A stretch of DNA of 24,419 nucleotides from JAQUOA01 sp037443785 (GCA_037443785.1 JBBINR010000046.1:1-24419), one strand, 5' to 3'. Shown: positions 13,790 to 22,862, numbered from the stretch's first letter. The notes: generated from the letters alone by a model not told the origin. A program made the numbers and translations.

Positions 13790-14917
13790 TTAATTTTCGA
13801 CTCGTACCGATAATCGTTCAAGCATTTCTTTCTTCCACGAAGAAAAGGCATTGCTCAAAATCTGTTTTCGCGCTTCACGCATCAGCCACAAATAAAATGC
13901 AAGATTGTGGATGGACGCCAATTGCAATCCGAGAATTTCATCTACTTGAAAAAGGTGACGTAAATATGCCCGGGAAAAATTCTTATTCGTGTAACTCTCA
14001 AAACCATCATCAATCGCAATATCATCCACTTTCCATTTTGCATTACGGATATTGATTCGACCGTTGCGTGTGAACAACATCCCGTTCCGTCCATTGCGTG
14101 TCGGCATAACACAGTCGAACATATCAATGCCGCGTTCTATACACTCCAACAAATTTTCCGGCGTTCCGACTCCCATTAAATATCGAGGTTTTTCATTTGG
14201 CAGCATCGGAGTTGAAAATTGAACAAGGTCATACATTTCTTCAGTAGGTTCGCCTACCGCGAGACCGCCAAGTGCGTATCCTTCAAAATTGAGATCGACG
14301 AGTTGTTTTGCACTTTCAGTCCGGATATGTTTATAAACACTTCCTTGAACAATCGCAAAGAGCGCTTGGTGATGTCCGTAAAATGGTTCAATTTCTTTTG
14401 CGGCCGCTTGGCATTCTTTCGCCCATCGAACGGTCATCTTGTTGGATTCACGAGCATATTTTTCATCACATGGATATGGCGGACATTCATCCAGCACCAT
14501 CATAATATCTGAACCGATTGTTCGCTGAATTTCCAAAACTTTTCTTGGCGTAAAAAAATGTGACGAGCCATCCAAATGTGATTTGAATGTAACGCCGTCA
14601 TGAGAAATTTTTCGAAGATCAGTCAGACTGAAAACTTGATATCCACCACTGTCCGTCAGAATTGGTCTTTGCCAATTCATAAACTTGTGTAAGCCGCCCA
14701 TTGATCGCATCACTTCAATTCCCGGACGTAAATACAAGTGATACGTGTTTCCAAGAATAATTTGCGCACCAACTTCAACAAGCTCACGTTGTTCAACTGC
14801 CTTCACGGTCCCTTGAGTGCCGACGGGCATAAAAATAGGCGTCTCAATAACGCCGTGGTCTGTTTCTAAAATTCCTGCACGTGCAGAAGAATCGGTATGA
14901 ACTACGTTAAACTTCAC
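13790..14917 (-). CDS. tgt: tRNA-guanine transglycosylase
   Basis: A 375-residue enzyme that exchanges guanine 34 of GUN-anticodon tRNAs for preQ1 in queuosine synthesis. Substrate and catalytic motifs are present: TDSGGYQVFSL (general acid/base Asp), VLDECPPY, GGLAVGEPTEEMY (preQ1 pocket) and FDCVMPTRNGRNG (nucleophile Asp). The C-terminal zinc site is abnormal: the three usual Cys positions are F306, S308 and N311, while the fourth ligand H337 (SIHNLAFY) is kept. Start is GTG 14917, because MKFNVVHTDS matches the family and no ATG is in frame upstream. It lies 63 bases after pdxH and before yajC. Confidence 0.96.
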   Translation of the reverse strand: MKFNVVHTDSSARAGILETDHGVIETPIFMPVGTQGTVKAVEQRELVEVGAQIILGNTYHLYLRPGIEVMRSMGGLHKFMNWQRPILTDSGGYQVFSLTDLRKISHDGVTFKSHLDGSSHFFTPRKVLEIQRTIGSDIMMVLDECPPYPCDEKYARESNKMTVRWAKECQAAAKEIEPFYGHHQALFAIVQGSVYKHIRTESAKQLVDLNFEGYALGGLAVGEPTEEMYDLVQFSTPMLPNEKPRYLMGVGTPENLLECIERGIDMFDCVMPTRNGRNGMLFTRNGRINIRNAKWKVDDIAIDDGFESYTNKNFSRAYLRHLFQVDEILGLQLASIHNLAFYLWLMREARKQILSNAFSSWKKEMLERLSVRVEN

Positions 14918-14980
14918 GATGTAATGTACGAAAAGATGAGTGCTATTTCAATGAACATTGTTTCGATTCTTCCGATCAAT

Positions 14981-15634
14981 TTATGGAGACAACCGGGCAA
15001 TTTTCCAGTTCCCATCAGGTTGAAGTTTGTAGGAAACTCGGTCGTGTAATCGATTTGGTCTACCCTGCCAATATTCAAATTCATCGGGAATAATTCGATA
15101 GCCGCCCCAGAACGGCGGAAGTGGAATTTTCCCATTTTTAAATTTTTCCAGCATCTCTCCAAACGCCTTTTCCAACAATGAGCGTGCTGAAATTTCACTG
15201 CTCTGTTGAGATGCCCAGGCACCTAATTGACTGTCAATGGGACGCGAATGGAAATATTCGAACGATTCTGCAACAGTAATTTTTTCAATACTTCCGACAA
15301 TTCTAATTTGACGCTCAAGCGGTTCCCAAAATGCCAACAGTGCAGCTTGAGGATTTTCAGAGATATCCTTTGCTTTCTTACTTTCGTAGTTCGTAAAAAA
15401 AACAAACCCTTTATCATCGTACTGTTTCAAAAGTATTGTGCGAACTGATGGCCGCCCTGTTTTTGAAGCAGTCGCCAGCGTCATTGCATTGACTTCCGGG
15501 ATTTCAGAAGAGATTGCTTCTTTGAACCACTTGTTGAATTGATCGAACGGGCTTCGTTCAACATCGTGTTCATCAAGCGATCCTTTTTTGAATTCTTTTC
15601 GGAGATTGAATAACGAGAGTTTTTCTTCCTTCAT
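14981..15634 (-). CDS. pdxH: Pyridoxamine 5'-phosphate oxidase
   Basis: A 217-residue FMN enzyme that oxidises pyridoxamine or pyridoxine phosphate to pyridoxal phosphate. Seen in order: the N-terminal region with PFDQFNKWFKEA, FMN-binding RTILLKQYDDKGFVFFTNYES, KKAKDISENPQAALLAFW, WASQQS, and the substrate-binding NRLHDR near the C-terminus, ending WKIARLSP as in the family. ATG 15634 is chosen: it gives the normal length, while a longer open frame would run into the terminator of the upstream protease gene. A TATATT lies so close before it that the message may be leaderless. Confidence 0.96.
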   Translation of the reverse strand: MKEEKLSLFNLRKEFKKGSLDEHDVERSPFDQFNKWFKEAISSEIPEVNAMTLATASKTGRPSVRTILLKQYDDKGFVFFTNYESKKAKDISENPQAALLAFWEPLERQIRIVGSIEKITVAESFEYFHSRPIDSQLGAWASQQSSEISARSLLEKAFGEMLEKFKNGKIPLPPFWGGYRIIPDEFEYWQGRPNRLHDRVSYKLQPDGNWKIARLSP

Positions 15635-15641
15635 GGCGTTT

Positions 15642-15647
15642 AATATA
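15642..15647 (-). promoter_or_regulatory. Possible -10 element of pdxH (leaderless start)
   Basis: TATATT on the minus strand, 7 bases before the pdxH ATG, with a poor TTTAAC 17 bases further up. If used, transcription would begin at or one base before the start codon. Confidence 0.3.
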
Positions 15648-15670
15648 GCGAATTTTTTTCTTCCGTTAAA

Positions 15671-15700
15671 ATAAAAAGACCTCACGCACGTGAGGTCTTT
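15671..15700 (-). terminator. Intrinsic terminator of the peptidase operon
   Basis: A perfect 11-bp stem AAAGACCTCAC / GTGAGGTCTTT with a 4-nt loop, followed on the minus strand by TTATTTT (the stem itself ends in TTT). It lies 36 bases after the S41 protease stop codon. Confidence 0.88.
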
Positions 15701-15736
15701 GAAAAGTACTGAACAATCCGACGTACTTTTAAATCA

Positions 15737-18700
15737 TTATTTGCTCTTATCCGGATACGGCGGCGGATTTGGAATTCGATATTTGAAGTTCTTCAGTTCT
15801 TCTTTTGCAACTTCAATCGCTTTATTCAATTGATCATCGATACCGTCAAATTCTCTCGCCGGATCGTTATCAACAACAATATCAGGATCGACACCATGTC
15901 CTTCCATAATCCATTCTTTCCCTTCATTATCATACCGTGAAAATTCAGGACGATTCATAAAACCACCGTCAACAATCGGCAATGAACCTCGGATACCGAC
16001 AACTCCTCCCCAGGTTCTCTTTCCAATTAACTTTCCAATATTGTATTTTCTAAATCGATACGGAAAAATATCTCCGTCCGACGCAGAGAATTCATCCATC
16101 AATAAAACTTTCGGTCCAAGATGCATTGCATCAGGATTCGGACCGGGAATTGTGTTGCGTGCGATTGTGACCATCGCAAGTTTTCGATCTAACCGTTCTG
16201 CAATCATCGGCGAAACATTTCCTCCACCGTTTCCGCGATCGTCGATAATGAGAGCCTCTTTACGAAGTTGGGGATAAAAATATTTTGCAAATTGATTCAA
16301 GCCGTTTGCTCCCATATCGGGAATGTGGATATATCCAATTTTCCCGTCAGTCGCTTTGTTGACTTTATCAATATTATCCTGAACCCAATTGTAATAATAC
16401 AAGGATGCTTCGTTTGAAATTGGAATGACCGTCGTTTCATGGCTTCCCGATTCTTTTGCAGAGGAATTCACTTTCAACACAACTTGCTTATCGACTTTAC
16501 CAACGAGAGATTCAAACATATCGTTCATTTCATTGGTCGGTTTTCCATCGATGGCAATGATATAATCTCCTTCTTTTACGTCAACACCAATTTCTGTAAG
16601 CGGTGAACGAACGCCGTCATCCCAATTTTGTCCCTTTAAAATCTTTTTGATCTTATAATATTTTGACGACGGATCGCGCTCGATTTTTGCACCGAGCAAT
16701 CCAAGATTGATACGTTTTGGCTTTGGAAAATCTCCACCTCCAACATAAGAGTGGCCGATATTCAATTCGGAAATCATTTCTCCAATTATATACGTCAAAT
16801 CGACTCGATGGTTAACATATGGAAGAAGCTGCGCATATCGATCGTGAATCTTTTGCCAATCAAGACCATGCATATTAGGTGCGTAAAAGAAATCACGCAT
16901 TTGTCTCCAGCATTCATTGAATATCTGATTCCATTCTGCACGGCGGTCAAGATTCATTTTCATGTCGGAAAGATTCAAATTATCTTTTGCTTCAATTTTG
17001 CTGGCGGGGAGATCAATGATATAGTAATTTCCATTTTGCCCGAACAACATTTTTTTCGTATCAGCTGAAATTTCATATCCGCCGACATTGCCAAGCTCGG
17101 TTTCTTTTTGCTTTTCAAGGTCGTAAAGAAACAGAATCGGCTTTGCATCTTTACTTCCCTGGCGGACATAATACACTTTAGTGCCGACAACATTAAGGTC
17201 GCGATAGTTTGCACCAGTAATTGGGAGAGATTCAATCCGCTGCATCAATCCGTCAACATCAACCTTAACTGTAAAAGTTTTGTCTTCATCTTTTTTCTTG
17301 TCATCCGATTTCTTCTTGTCGTCTGCTTTTTTCTCTTCACCGCTGATTTTTACTTCGTCGCTCTTTGGAGCAAACGGAGATTTCGTATCCTTCGTGAGCG
17401 TGATGAAATATATTCCTGACATATCTTGATAACTGTGATTCCATTCTGTTTGACTGTACGTCGGGTTGAAATTTCTATCAGAAATGAAGTAGAGAAATTT
17501 TCCATCCGAACTGAAAACGGGATTGCCTGACGAATACCAGCCGTCGGTCGCATTAATTATTTCTTTCGATTCAAGCGAATATAATTTTATTTTTTGCATT
17601 ACATCTGGTTCGGGATTGGCATATGCAATCCATTTACTGTCAGGAGACCAGGCATAATCGCTGTATTCCCATACATTTGACGACGCTACCTGTGTAATTT
17701 TTTTCGATTCAATATCAACATATTGTAATCGTTGTGCGCGATCAGCCCATAATAATTTTTTACTATCGGGAGACCAGATCGGTTGATATTTATAATTGTC
17801 TGAATTTTTTGTTATCTGAATCGGCGTACCAAGTCCATCTTGAGTACGAATCCAAATTTCATCTTCGCCTGTTTCATCAGAGATATACGAAATATATTTT
17901 CCATCGGGAGACCATTTCGAATTTCGTTCATGCACTCCTGATGTCTTCGTCAAATTTCTCGTTGGACCAAATTTAGCAGGAACGGTAAAGAGTTCACCGC
18001 GAGCACCAAACAATGCACGATTTCCATCCGGAGAAATTTCAAAATTTGTTACATTATGGCTGACATCAATAATTCCGCCGCGGCCTGATTCAAAATCATC
18101 ATTGATCTGAATTGTAACTTTCTGTTCTTTTTCTGTTTTGAGATCAAAGCGGTAGATGTATCCGCCATTTTCAAAAACAATTGCATCATTACCAAGCGAG
18201 GGAAATTTAATATCGAATTCATTGAAAAATGTTAATTGCTTTGTTTCTTTTGTGCCAAGATCATACGAGTACAAATTCAACTTTTTATTTTTGTCTCTTC
18301 CATCCCGGTCGGACGTAAAACAAATTTTGTTCCCGCTCCACATCGGGAAATTGTCCTGTGCAGGATCGTTTGTGACCTGTTCTGTTTTTCGAGTTGCGAA
18401 ATCATAAATCCAAATTTCATCAGCTTGTCCACCGCGATATCGTTTCCATGTTCGGAATTCGCGAAATACTCTGTTGTATGCGAGCTTCTTGCCGTCGGGA
18501 GAAAATGAGCACCATCCTCCGCGAGGCAAAGGAAGTTGTTCCGGAATTCCACCGTCAACTGATGCATAGAATAATTCACCTTTAAAATCATTGAATTCAA
18601 TTTGCCGCGATCGATACACAATCGTTTTGTTATCTTTCCACGTCATAACGATATTATTCGGTCCCATACGGTCAGAAACATCATCACGACCTAATGTTGC

Positions 18701-19006
18701 AGTGTACGTTAAACGCTTTGGAACTCCCCCTTCGGCAGGCATTACATAAACTTCCGTATTTCCGTCATACTGCCCTGTAAATGCAATTTGTTTTCCATCG
18801 GGAGAGAAACGGGCAAACATTTCCATGCCGACATCATTGGTTAATTTTCGTGCAACACCGCCGTTGGAAGCAACTGTGTACAAATCTCCGGCGTACGTAA
18901 AAACAATTTTGTCTCCGTAGATTGCCGGAAAGCGAAGCAACCGTGCTTCGTTTTGTGCGAAGGCAAAAGTTGCAAGGAGAAAAAGAAACGTGAATATTTT
19001 TTTCAT
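15737..19006 (-). CDS. Tricorn-like S41 family protease, secreted
   Basis: A 1089-residue protease with Sec signal MKKIFTFLFLLATFAFAQ. Two beta-propellers follow (about 20-330 and 330-550) with repeated xFSPDGKxIxF / WSPDSKxLxW strands of the PD40/TolB type, then a Lys/Asp-rich linker (about 560-600), a helical core with FFYAPNMHGLDW (tricorn catalytic His), a PDZ domain (about 770-860) and the tail-specific protease core. The nucleophile is S976 in FSASDGDIF, followed by GTRTWGG-like GKRTWGGVVG and MEGHGVDPD, where the relay Glu should lie. The architecture is that of tricorn, which trims oligopeptides. A GAGG ribosome site precedes the ATG. It is the last gene of an operon with two M14-type proteins, suggesting periplasmic peptide breakdown. 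Confidence 0.93.
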   Translation of the reverse strand: MKKIFTFLFLLATFAFAQNEARLLRFPAIYGDKIVFTYAGDLYTVASNGGVARKLTNDVGMEMFARFSPDGKQIAFTGQYDGNTEVYVMPAEGGVPKRLTYTATLGRDDVSDRMGPNNIVMTWKDNKTIVYRSRQIEFNDFKGELFYASVDGGIPEQLPLPRGGWCSFSPDGKKLAYNRVFREFRTWKRYRGGQADEIWIYDFATRKTEQVTNDPAQDNFPMWSGNKICFTSDRDGRDKNKKLNLYSYDLGTKETKQLTFFNEFDIKFPSLGNDAIVFENGGYIYRFDLKTEKEQKVTIQINDDFESGRGGIIDVSHNVTNFEISPDGNRALFGARGELFTVPAKFGPTRNLTKTSGVHERNSKWSPDGKYISYISDETGEDEIWIRTQDGLGTPIQITKNSDNYKYQPIWSPDSKKLLWADRAQRLQYVDIESKKITQVASSNVWEYSDYAWSPDSKWIAYANPEPDVMQKIKLYSLESKEIINATDGWYSSGNPVFSSDGKFLYFISDRNFNPTYSQTEWNHSYQDMSGIYFITLTKDTKSPFAPKSDEVKISGEEKKADDKKKSDDKKKDEDKTFTVKVDVDGLMQRIESLPITGANYRDLNVVGTKVYYVRQGSKDAKPILFLYDLEKQKETELGNVGGYEISADTKKMLFGQNGNYYIIDLPASKIEAKDNLNLSDMKMNLDRRAEWNQIFNECWRQMRDFFYAPNMHGLDWQKIHDRYAQLLPYVNHRVDLTYIIGEMISELNIGHSYVGGGDFPKPKRINLGLLGAKIERDPSSKYYKIKKILKGQNWDDGVRSPLTEIGVDVKEGDYIIAIDGKPTNEMNDMFESLVGKVDKQVVLKVNSSAKESGSHETTVIPISNEASLYYYNWVQDNIDKVNKATDGKIGYIHIPDMGANGLNQFAKYFYPQLRKEALIIDDRGNGGGNVSPMIAERLDRKLAMVTIARNTIPGPNPDAMHLGPKVLLMDEFSASDGDIFPYRFRKYNIGKLIGKRTWGGVVGIRGSLPIVDGGFMNRPEFSRYDNEGKEWIMEGHGVDPDIVVDNDPAREFDGIDDQLNKAIEVAKEELKNFKYRIPNPPPYPDKSK

Positions 19007-19062
19007 TGAAACCTCGTTTAGTATTGAGATGTTAGGTTTAAAAATTGAAACTTTACGTCAAA

Positions 19063-20922
19063 TTAGTTTTTTAAAATGCGTTCTGCATGACCGCCTTTTT
19101 GGGAGACAATTTTTACTGTATATGGTCCTTTGCCTTCAACAATCCATCGAACGCTTGCCGATCCCATACCGGGAATATTTTCTACTTCAATATCTTTTGG
19201 GTTTCGTTTTTGTTCAGTCATAATTCCAAGCAATCGGTTTTCAAGAACACCACCAGCAACGACTTTCGCCCCTGAAAGTGAAATGATATCCGGTCTTGTA
19301 ATTTTATTTTTCGAATCTTGAAATGTATGCGTAGGAATCACTCGACTGTTTGAAACAATTGTTGTTACTTCAGTTAATCCACCAGGAAGCGGTTTACTAT
19401 AAATTGAATCAACGGCAACTTGCGGCGTGTTGTAAAGATTGAACAACGCAAACGCCATGTTCCGATGGCACATATCTTCAATCATAAATGATGGTGCAGT
19501 TCTCGTCCATGCTTTTTTTGGTCCACCGATTTCTATTTCGCCGTATTGTGGGTGTTGAACTTTATGCCACGGAACAATTCCTTCGTTCATCAAAAGAATT
19601 TTATCGAAGTGATAAATATCTTCAGTGCTCACATCGCGTGTTGTGTCTTTCACTCGACGGAAATAATCGTACTCGCTCCACAATTCATTTGAAAACGTGA
19701 GCACACCACGCGCACCATAAAACCAATCTATCTCGCCGCCATACACCGTATAAAGATCGCTCCATATCACCATGTATTTGTATCCTGGCAATTGTTCTTC
19801 GCCGAGCTTTCCAAGATAATCATACGTTCGAATATCGGGACGACTGTATGTGTTCTCATCGTTCTTTGCACCTGGACCGCGAAGAATCATTCCACCGTTA
19901 TTGTGAAATGATTGTGCTGCTGCAATATTCTCGTGAGACAAAAAGAAATCTTTTACGGAACTATTTTCAGGTTGAACAAACGGATACATATCCGCACCAA
20001 ATTGAACATACCGCGGCGCCCAATTCCACCCCCAATCTCTGTTCGGGTCATAGAACCCGGGACCATCTTCGTTCACTAGTCCATCGCCGTCGTTATCGTA
20101 ACCTTCCCAACCCAATATTGTGTACTCCCCTTTTTCGTCATCTCTGGCTTGAACCATCAATCGCGGATCATGCGGATCGACCTTCCATCGTCCATTTGGG
20201 TCTTTAATTCGCATCATAACAATATTTCCATCACTGTCAAGATCATCATATCCATCCTCGTCGTATTCGCCGTCTCCATCATCATCTCTTTTGCTCATTC
20301 CTGTTCTTGGCGAATGCATATTATTCGGCTGATGGATGAAATAATCTCTTGCATCAGGATTGATCGTTGGAAGGATATACAACGTCTTTTCATCCAGCAA
20401 TTGTTTAACCCAAGGAACTTCATCATATAATTCGGTACAATACCATGCCGTATAAAGAGATACCTCGGCTCCTTGAATTTCATTCGAATGAATATTTCCA
20501 TCAATATACATTGCTGGTTTCTCATCCGGATTACCATTTTTTTGATTCGACACAACGAGCATCCACATCTCTTTCCCTTCAACCGACTTTCCTATTTTGA
20601 TCATCTTGGCAAGATTTGGATATGCTCTCTCCATTCGCTTCATAATTTCTACCAGCTGTTCATAATCGTAATATCGATTCCATGCCACTTCAACCTTGGG
20701 ATTATTAGGAGCACCGATTGCTTTCAAAGCGCTGGCGGTAAATTCTTTAGATTGCTGCGAATTCGAAACCTGAATTAAAAGAAGAAATACAAATATAAAT
20801 CCACGCAGTGAGTATTTGTCATTCTGAAGCAAACGGAGTGGGTTGAAGAATCTACTAGCTAACCTAACAGCAAATTTTAGATTCTTTGCTTCACTCAGAA
20901 TGACACTGATTTTATTTTCCAT
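19063..20922 (-). CDS. Secreted M14 zinc carboxypeptidase with acidic Ca-type loops
   Basis: A 619-residue metallocarboxypeptidase. Zinc ligands H145 and E148 (GNIHSNE) and H340 (SFHNNGG), substrate residues N294-R295 (DPNRDW) and catalytic E413 (FSNELW) are all present, so it should be active. An insertion between ligands (about 211-290) is rich in DDDGDGEYDEDG-type loops resembling calcium-binding repeats. A beta-sandwich domain closes the protein. The N-terminus is odd: residues 7-35 are encoded by an 87-bp palindromic repeat; without it the protein would begin MENKIS-KYSLRGFIFVFLLLIQ, a normal signal peptide. GGAG lies 6 bases before ATG 20922, supporting this start. It is the middle gene of the peptidase operon, 33 bases after the pseudo-peptidase gene. 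Confidence 0.92.
   Translation of the reverse strand: MENKISVILSEAKNLKFAVRLASRFFNPLRLLQNDKYSLRGFIFVFLLLIQVSNSQQSKEFTASALKAIGAPNNPKVEVAWNRYYDYEQLVEIMKRMERAYPNLAKMIKIGKSVEGKEMWMLVVSNQKNGNPDEKPAMYIDGNIHSNEIQGAEVSLYTAWYCTELYDEVPWVKQLLDEKTLYILPTINPDARDYFIHQPNNMHSPRTGMSKRDDDGDGEYDEDGYDDLDSDGNIVMMRIKDPNGRWKVDPHDPRLMVQARDDEKGEYTILGWEGYDNDGDGLVNEDGPGFYDPNRDWGWNWAPRYVQFGADMYPFVQPENSSVKDFFLSHENIAAAQSFHNNGGMILRGPGAKNDENTYSRPDIRTYDYLGKLGEEQLPGYKYMVIWSDLYTVYGGEIDWFYGARGVLTFSNELWSEYDYFRRVKDTTRDVSTEDIYHFDKILLMNEGIVPWHKVQHPQYGEIEIGGPKKAWTRTAPSFMIEDMCHRNMAFALFNLYNTPQVAVDSIYSKPLPGGLTEVTTIVSNSRVIPTHTFQDSKNKITRPDIISLSGAKVVAGGVLENRLLGIMTEQKRNPKDIEVENIPGMGSASVRWIVEGKGPYTVKIVSQKGGHAERILKN
20818..20904 (-). repeat. 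87-bp palindromic repeat inserted in a coding region
   Basis: Ends are GTCATTCTGA (20818-20827) and its exact complement TCAGAATGAC (20895-20904). An inner pair, AGAATCT (20847-20853) / AGATTCT (20879-20885), encloses an AT-rich centre. Such GTCATTCTGA...AGAATCT elements are familiar to me as dispersed intergenic repeats in Bacteroidota and Chlorobiota genomes, often seen in translation as SEAKNL...RFF. Here it is exactly 29 codons long and keeps the frame. No second copy was found in the window. Confidence 0.75.
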
Positions 20923-20955
20923 TATTGCTCCAATTTTTTCGCTTTGGAATGAAAT

Positions 20956-22629
20956 TTATTTCAAATCGATCTTTAATTCTGCTCTCCCAGCAATGGGACT
21001 TTCAGCCGTTATTTTAACATTTTCTTTTCCGACAATGATCCACGAAAGAGTTTTAAATCCGCCGCTCCCCGGGATCGGATCGAGAAGCTGTTTTTTCTTT
21101 CCTGTAGAAACGGCATCTTTTCCCGCATCCAAAACAACATGAACGTTGCGAACCCACCGCGTTTTTACTCCCAGAACACTGTTTGTCGGCAAATACCCAT
21201 TGTTCACAACATCAACTGAAACACGAAATATATTGTCGCCAACCCTTTCAACTTTTTGATTTGACAGTGTAATCGATGGAAGCTGCTGCGCAAGGTATGT
21301 TATAAAATTTGAAAACGGCTTTGAATACACATTCAGACTTTCTGCCGGAGGATTTGCGAGAATAAATGGTTTTACTCCTCCAACTTCAACTTCGTTGTTC
21401 GGGAAATCAGGATCGTTCACTTTTTGCCAATCCACAGCGATATCCTTTTTCCCGGATGCATCGTACCATTGCAATGTTTTTATGTCGCCATCATCCGATT
21501 TTTCTTTTCCGCTTTTTTTCCCATCGTTATTTTTCTTTGTGGAATCTTTTACAGCCGTTGTATCTTTTGATTTTGGAATTTCTCCAGCCCACCACGGACG
21601 AACAGCAAATGACCATCGTCCTGCATGATAATATGCAGATTCAGAGAATGAGCCTTCTCCCTTCTCCGGTTTCGGCGCGTCAGTCAATTTCGTAATCTCG
21701 CCAAATTTTTTGCTCATAAAGCCGTAAAAGTCTTCGTCATTTTTTTCGACAGATGTGATAAAGCGTGTATCACCTTTGGGCGGTTCATTCTTCCATGCAG
21801 TCGTGAGATTATCGTTTGAAGAAAATGTAAAGACTACTCCTATGTTTTGATGATCAAATACAAAATCCGCAAGCGCGCGTGATTCGACTTCCGAAACTTG
21901 ATGTCGGCCGCTGTTTTTCGAAAAGTATTTGTAGTTGAAAGCAAAATTATGATTGAGATCAGTTCCTCCTACACCATCTTCGTTCCACTGTTCATCTTTA
22001 TCATTATCAATTCCTTCAGTAAACACTTTGTACATCCCTTTTTCACCCTTTCCGGCATCGGCTTTCTTCATCAATCGTTTGTCATCCGGATTTTCAATCC
22101 ACTCACCGTGAGAATCTTTTACACGCATAAGCGTGATGAATCCATCTTTATTCACATCATCAGCGTCATCTTCATCTGTCAGTCCATCGCGATCATCATC
22201 AAAGGGTGTATAATTTGTTTCCCGTTCTTTCATTGGTTTTTCAAAAAACGATTCACTCGCGTCGGGATTTATTCTTGGGATGATATAAATAGTCGTGTTC
22301 TCCAATAATTGCGTTATGCTATCCACTTTTCCATATGATTGACCAAGATATTCGATAAGCCGAAGCGTATGTTCCGTTCCAACAAGCTGTGTCGCTTCAA
22401 TTCCGCCGACAACAAGGATCGCTTTATTCTTTTCATCCTTCCCAACTGTTACCGCCCATACCGCATGACCTTTTATAGTCTTTGCAATCGATTGAAGTTT
22501 GACAAGCGAATATTGTTTGGAGAGTTTTTGAAGCGCTTCTGAAAGTTTTGAATAGGAATGATACTGCGATGGAATTTGGGCCGACAAAAAACCCATAAAA
22601 AAACAAAGGAGAACGATGATTTTTTTCAT
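20956..22629 (-). CDS. M14-like pseudo-peptidase, secreted
   Basis: A 557-residue paralogue of the next gene, with Sec signal MKKIIVLLCFFMGFLSAQ, M14-like core, the same acidic insertion (about 144-220, DDDRDGLTDEDD, IDNDKDEQWNEDG) and a C-terminal beta-sandwich. Every key residue has changed: the HxxE pair is E78/Q81 (GGIEATQ), the third zinc ligand is S270 (FTFSSND), the NR pair is N226-H227 and the catalytic Glu position is Arg in FAVRPW. It cannot bind zinc in the usual way. A low-complexity K/D/S stretch (about 350-390) interrupts the end of the core. ATG 22629 is chosen for the signal peptide and the GGAAGA before it. It is the first gene of the operon; a binding, chaperone or regulatory role is inferred. 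Confidence 0.88.
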   Translation of the reverse strand: MKKIIVLLCFFMGFLSAQIPSQYHSYSKLSEALQKLSKQYSLVKLQSIAKTIKGHAVWAVTVGKDEKNKAILVVGGIEATQLVGTEHTLRLIEYLGQSYGKVDSITQLLENTTIYIIPRINPDASESFFEKPMKERETNYTPFDDDRDGLTDEDDADDVNKDGFITLMRVKDSHGEWIENPDDKRLMKKADAGKGEKGMYKVFTEGIDNDKDEQWNEDGVGGTDLNHNFAFNYKYFSKNSGRHQVSEVESRALADFVFDHQNIGVVFTFSSNDNLTTAWKNEPPKGDTRFITSVEKNDEDFYGFMSKKFGEITKLTDAPKPEKGEGSFSESAYYHAGRWSFAVRPWWAGEIPKSKDTTAVKDSTKKNNDGKKSGKEKSDDGDIKTLQWYDASGKKDIAVDWQKVNDPDFPNNEVEVGGVKPFILANPPAESLNVYSKPFSNFITYLAQQLPSITLSNQKVERVGDNIFRVSVDVVNNGYLPTNSVLGVKTRWVRNVHVVLDAGKDAVSTGKKKQLLDPIPGSGGFKTLSWIIVGKENVKITAESPIAGRAELKIDLK

Positions 22630-22663
22630 TGTATCTTCCGGCTGGTGAAAAATATACACGTCC

Positions 22664-22693
22664 TTTTGGAAGTCGCTTCATCGAGTTCCAAAA
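22664..22693 (-). other. Hairpin in the leader of the peptidase operon
   Basis: TTTTGGAA and TTCCAAAA form an 8-bp perfect stem with a 14-nt loop, in the presumed 5' untranslated region, about 35 bases before the first start codon. Only one or two T follow on the minus strand before GGA, so it is not a standard terminator. A regulatory role is unproven. Confidence 0.3.
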
Positions 22694-22718
22694 AGAAATA
22701 ATGTGGTGGGGTGCAAAG

Positions 22719-22747
22719 AGAATAAGAGAAAAATTATGGAATCGCAA
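22719..22747 (-). promoter_or_regulatory. Possible promoter of the peptidase operon
   Basis: TTGCGA (22742-22747), 17 bases, TATTCT (22719-22724) on the minus strand, the same TTGCG-N17 style as the tRNA-Leu and kinase promoters. The start would be near 22712, giving a leader of about 80 bases. Confidence 0.4.
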
Positions 22748-22862
22748 GCTTCAATTGTAAAAATATTAATTTGCTAATGTCGAAGAAGAAATTTACTTTT
22801 ATGCCAATTTCAGCTTCACATACATAATTCACTGATCTCAAAACAAGTTCACGGAGGTAGAA

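Noticed and set aside
15635..15685. 17-residue N-terminal extension of PdxH
   Set aside because: It would be encoded inside the terminator of the upstream gene; ATG 15634 gives the normal family length.
16041..16277. Open frames on the plus strand opposite the S41 protease and M14 genes
   Set aside because: They are shadows of long, well-supported genes and lack starts, ribosome sites and recognisable domains.
20200..20300. DxDGDG-rich stretch as a DNA tandem repeat
   Set aside because: The repetition is at protein level (acidic calcium-type loops) with varied codons, not a nucleotide repeat.
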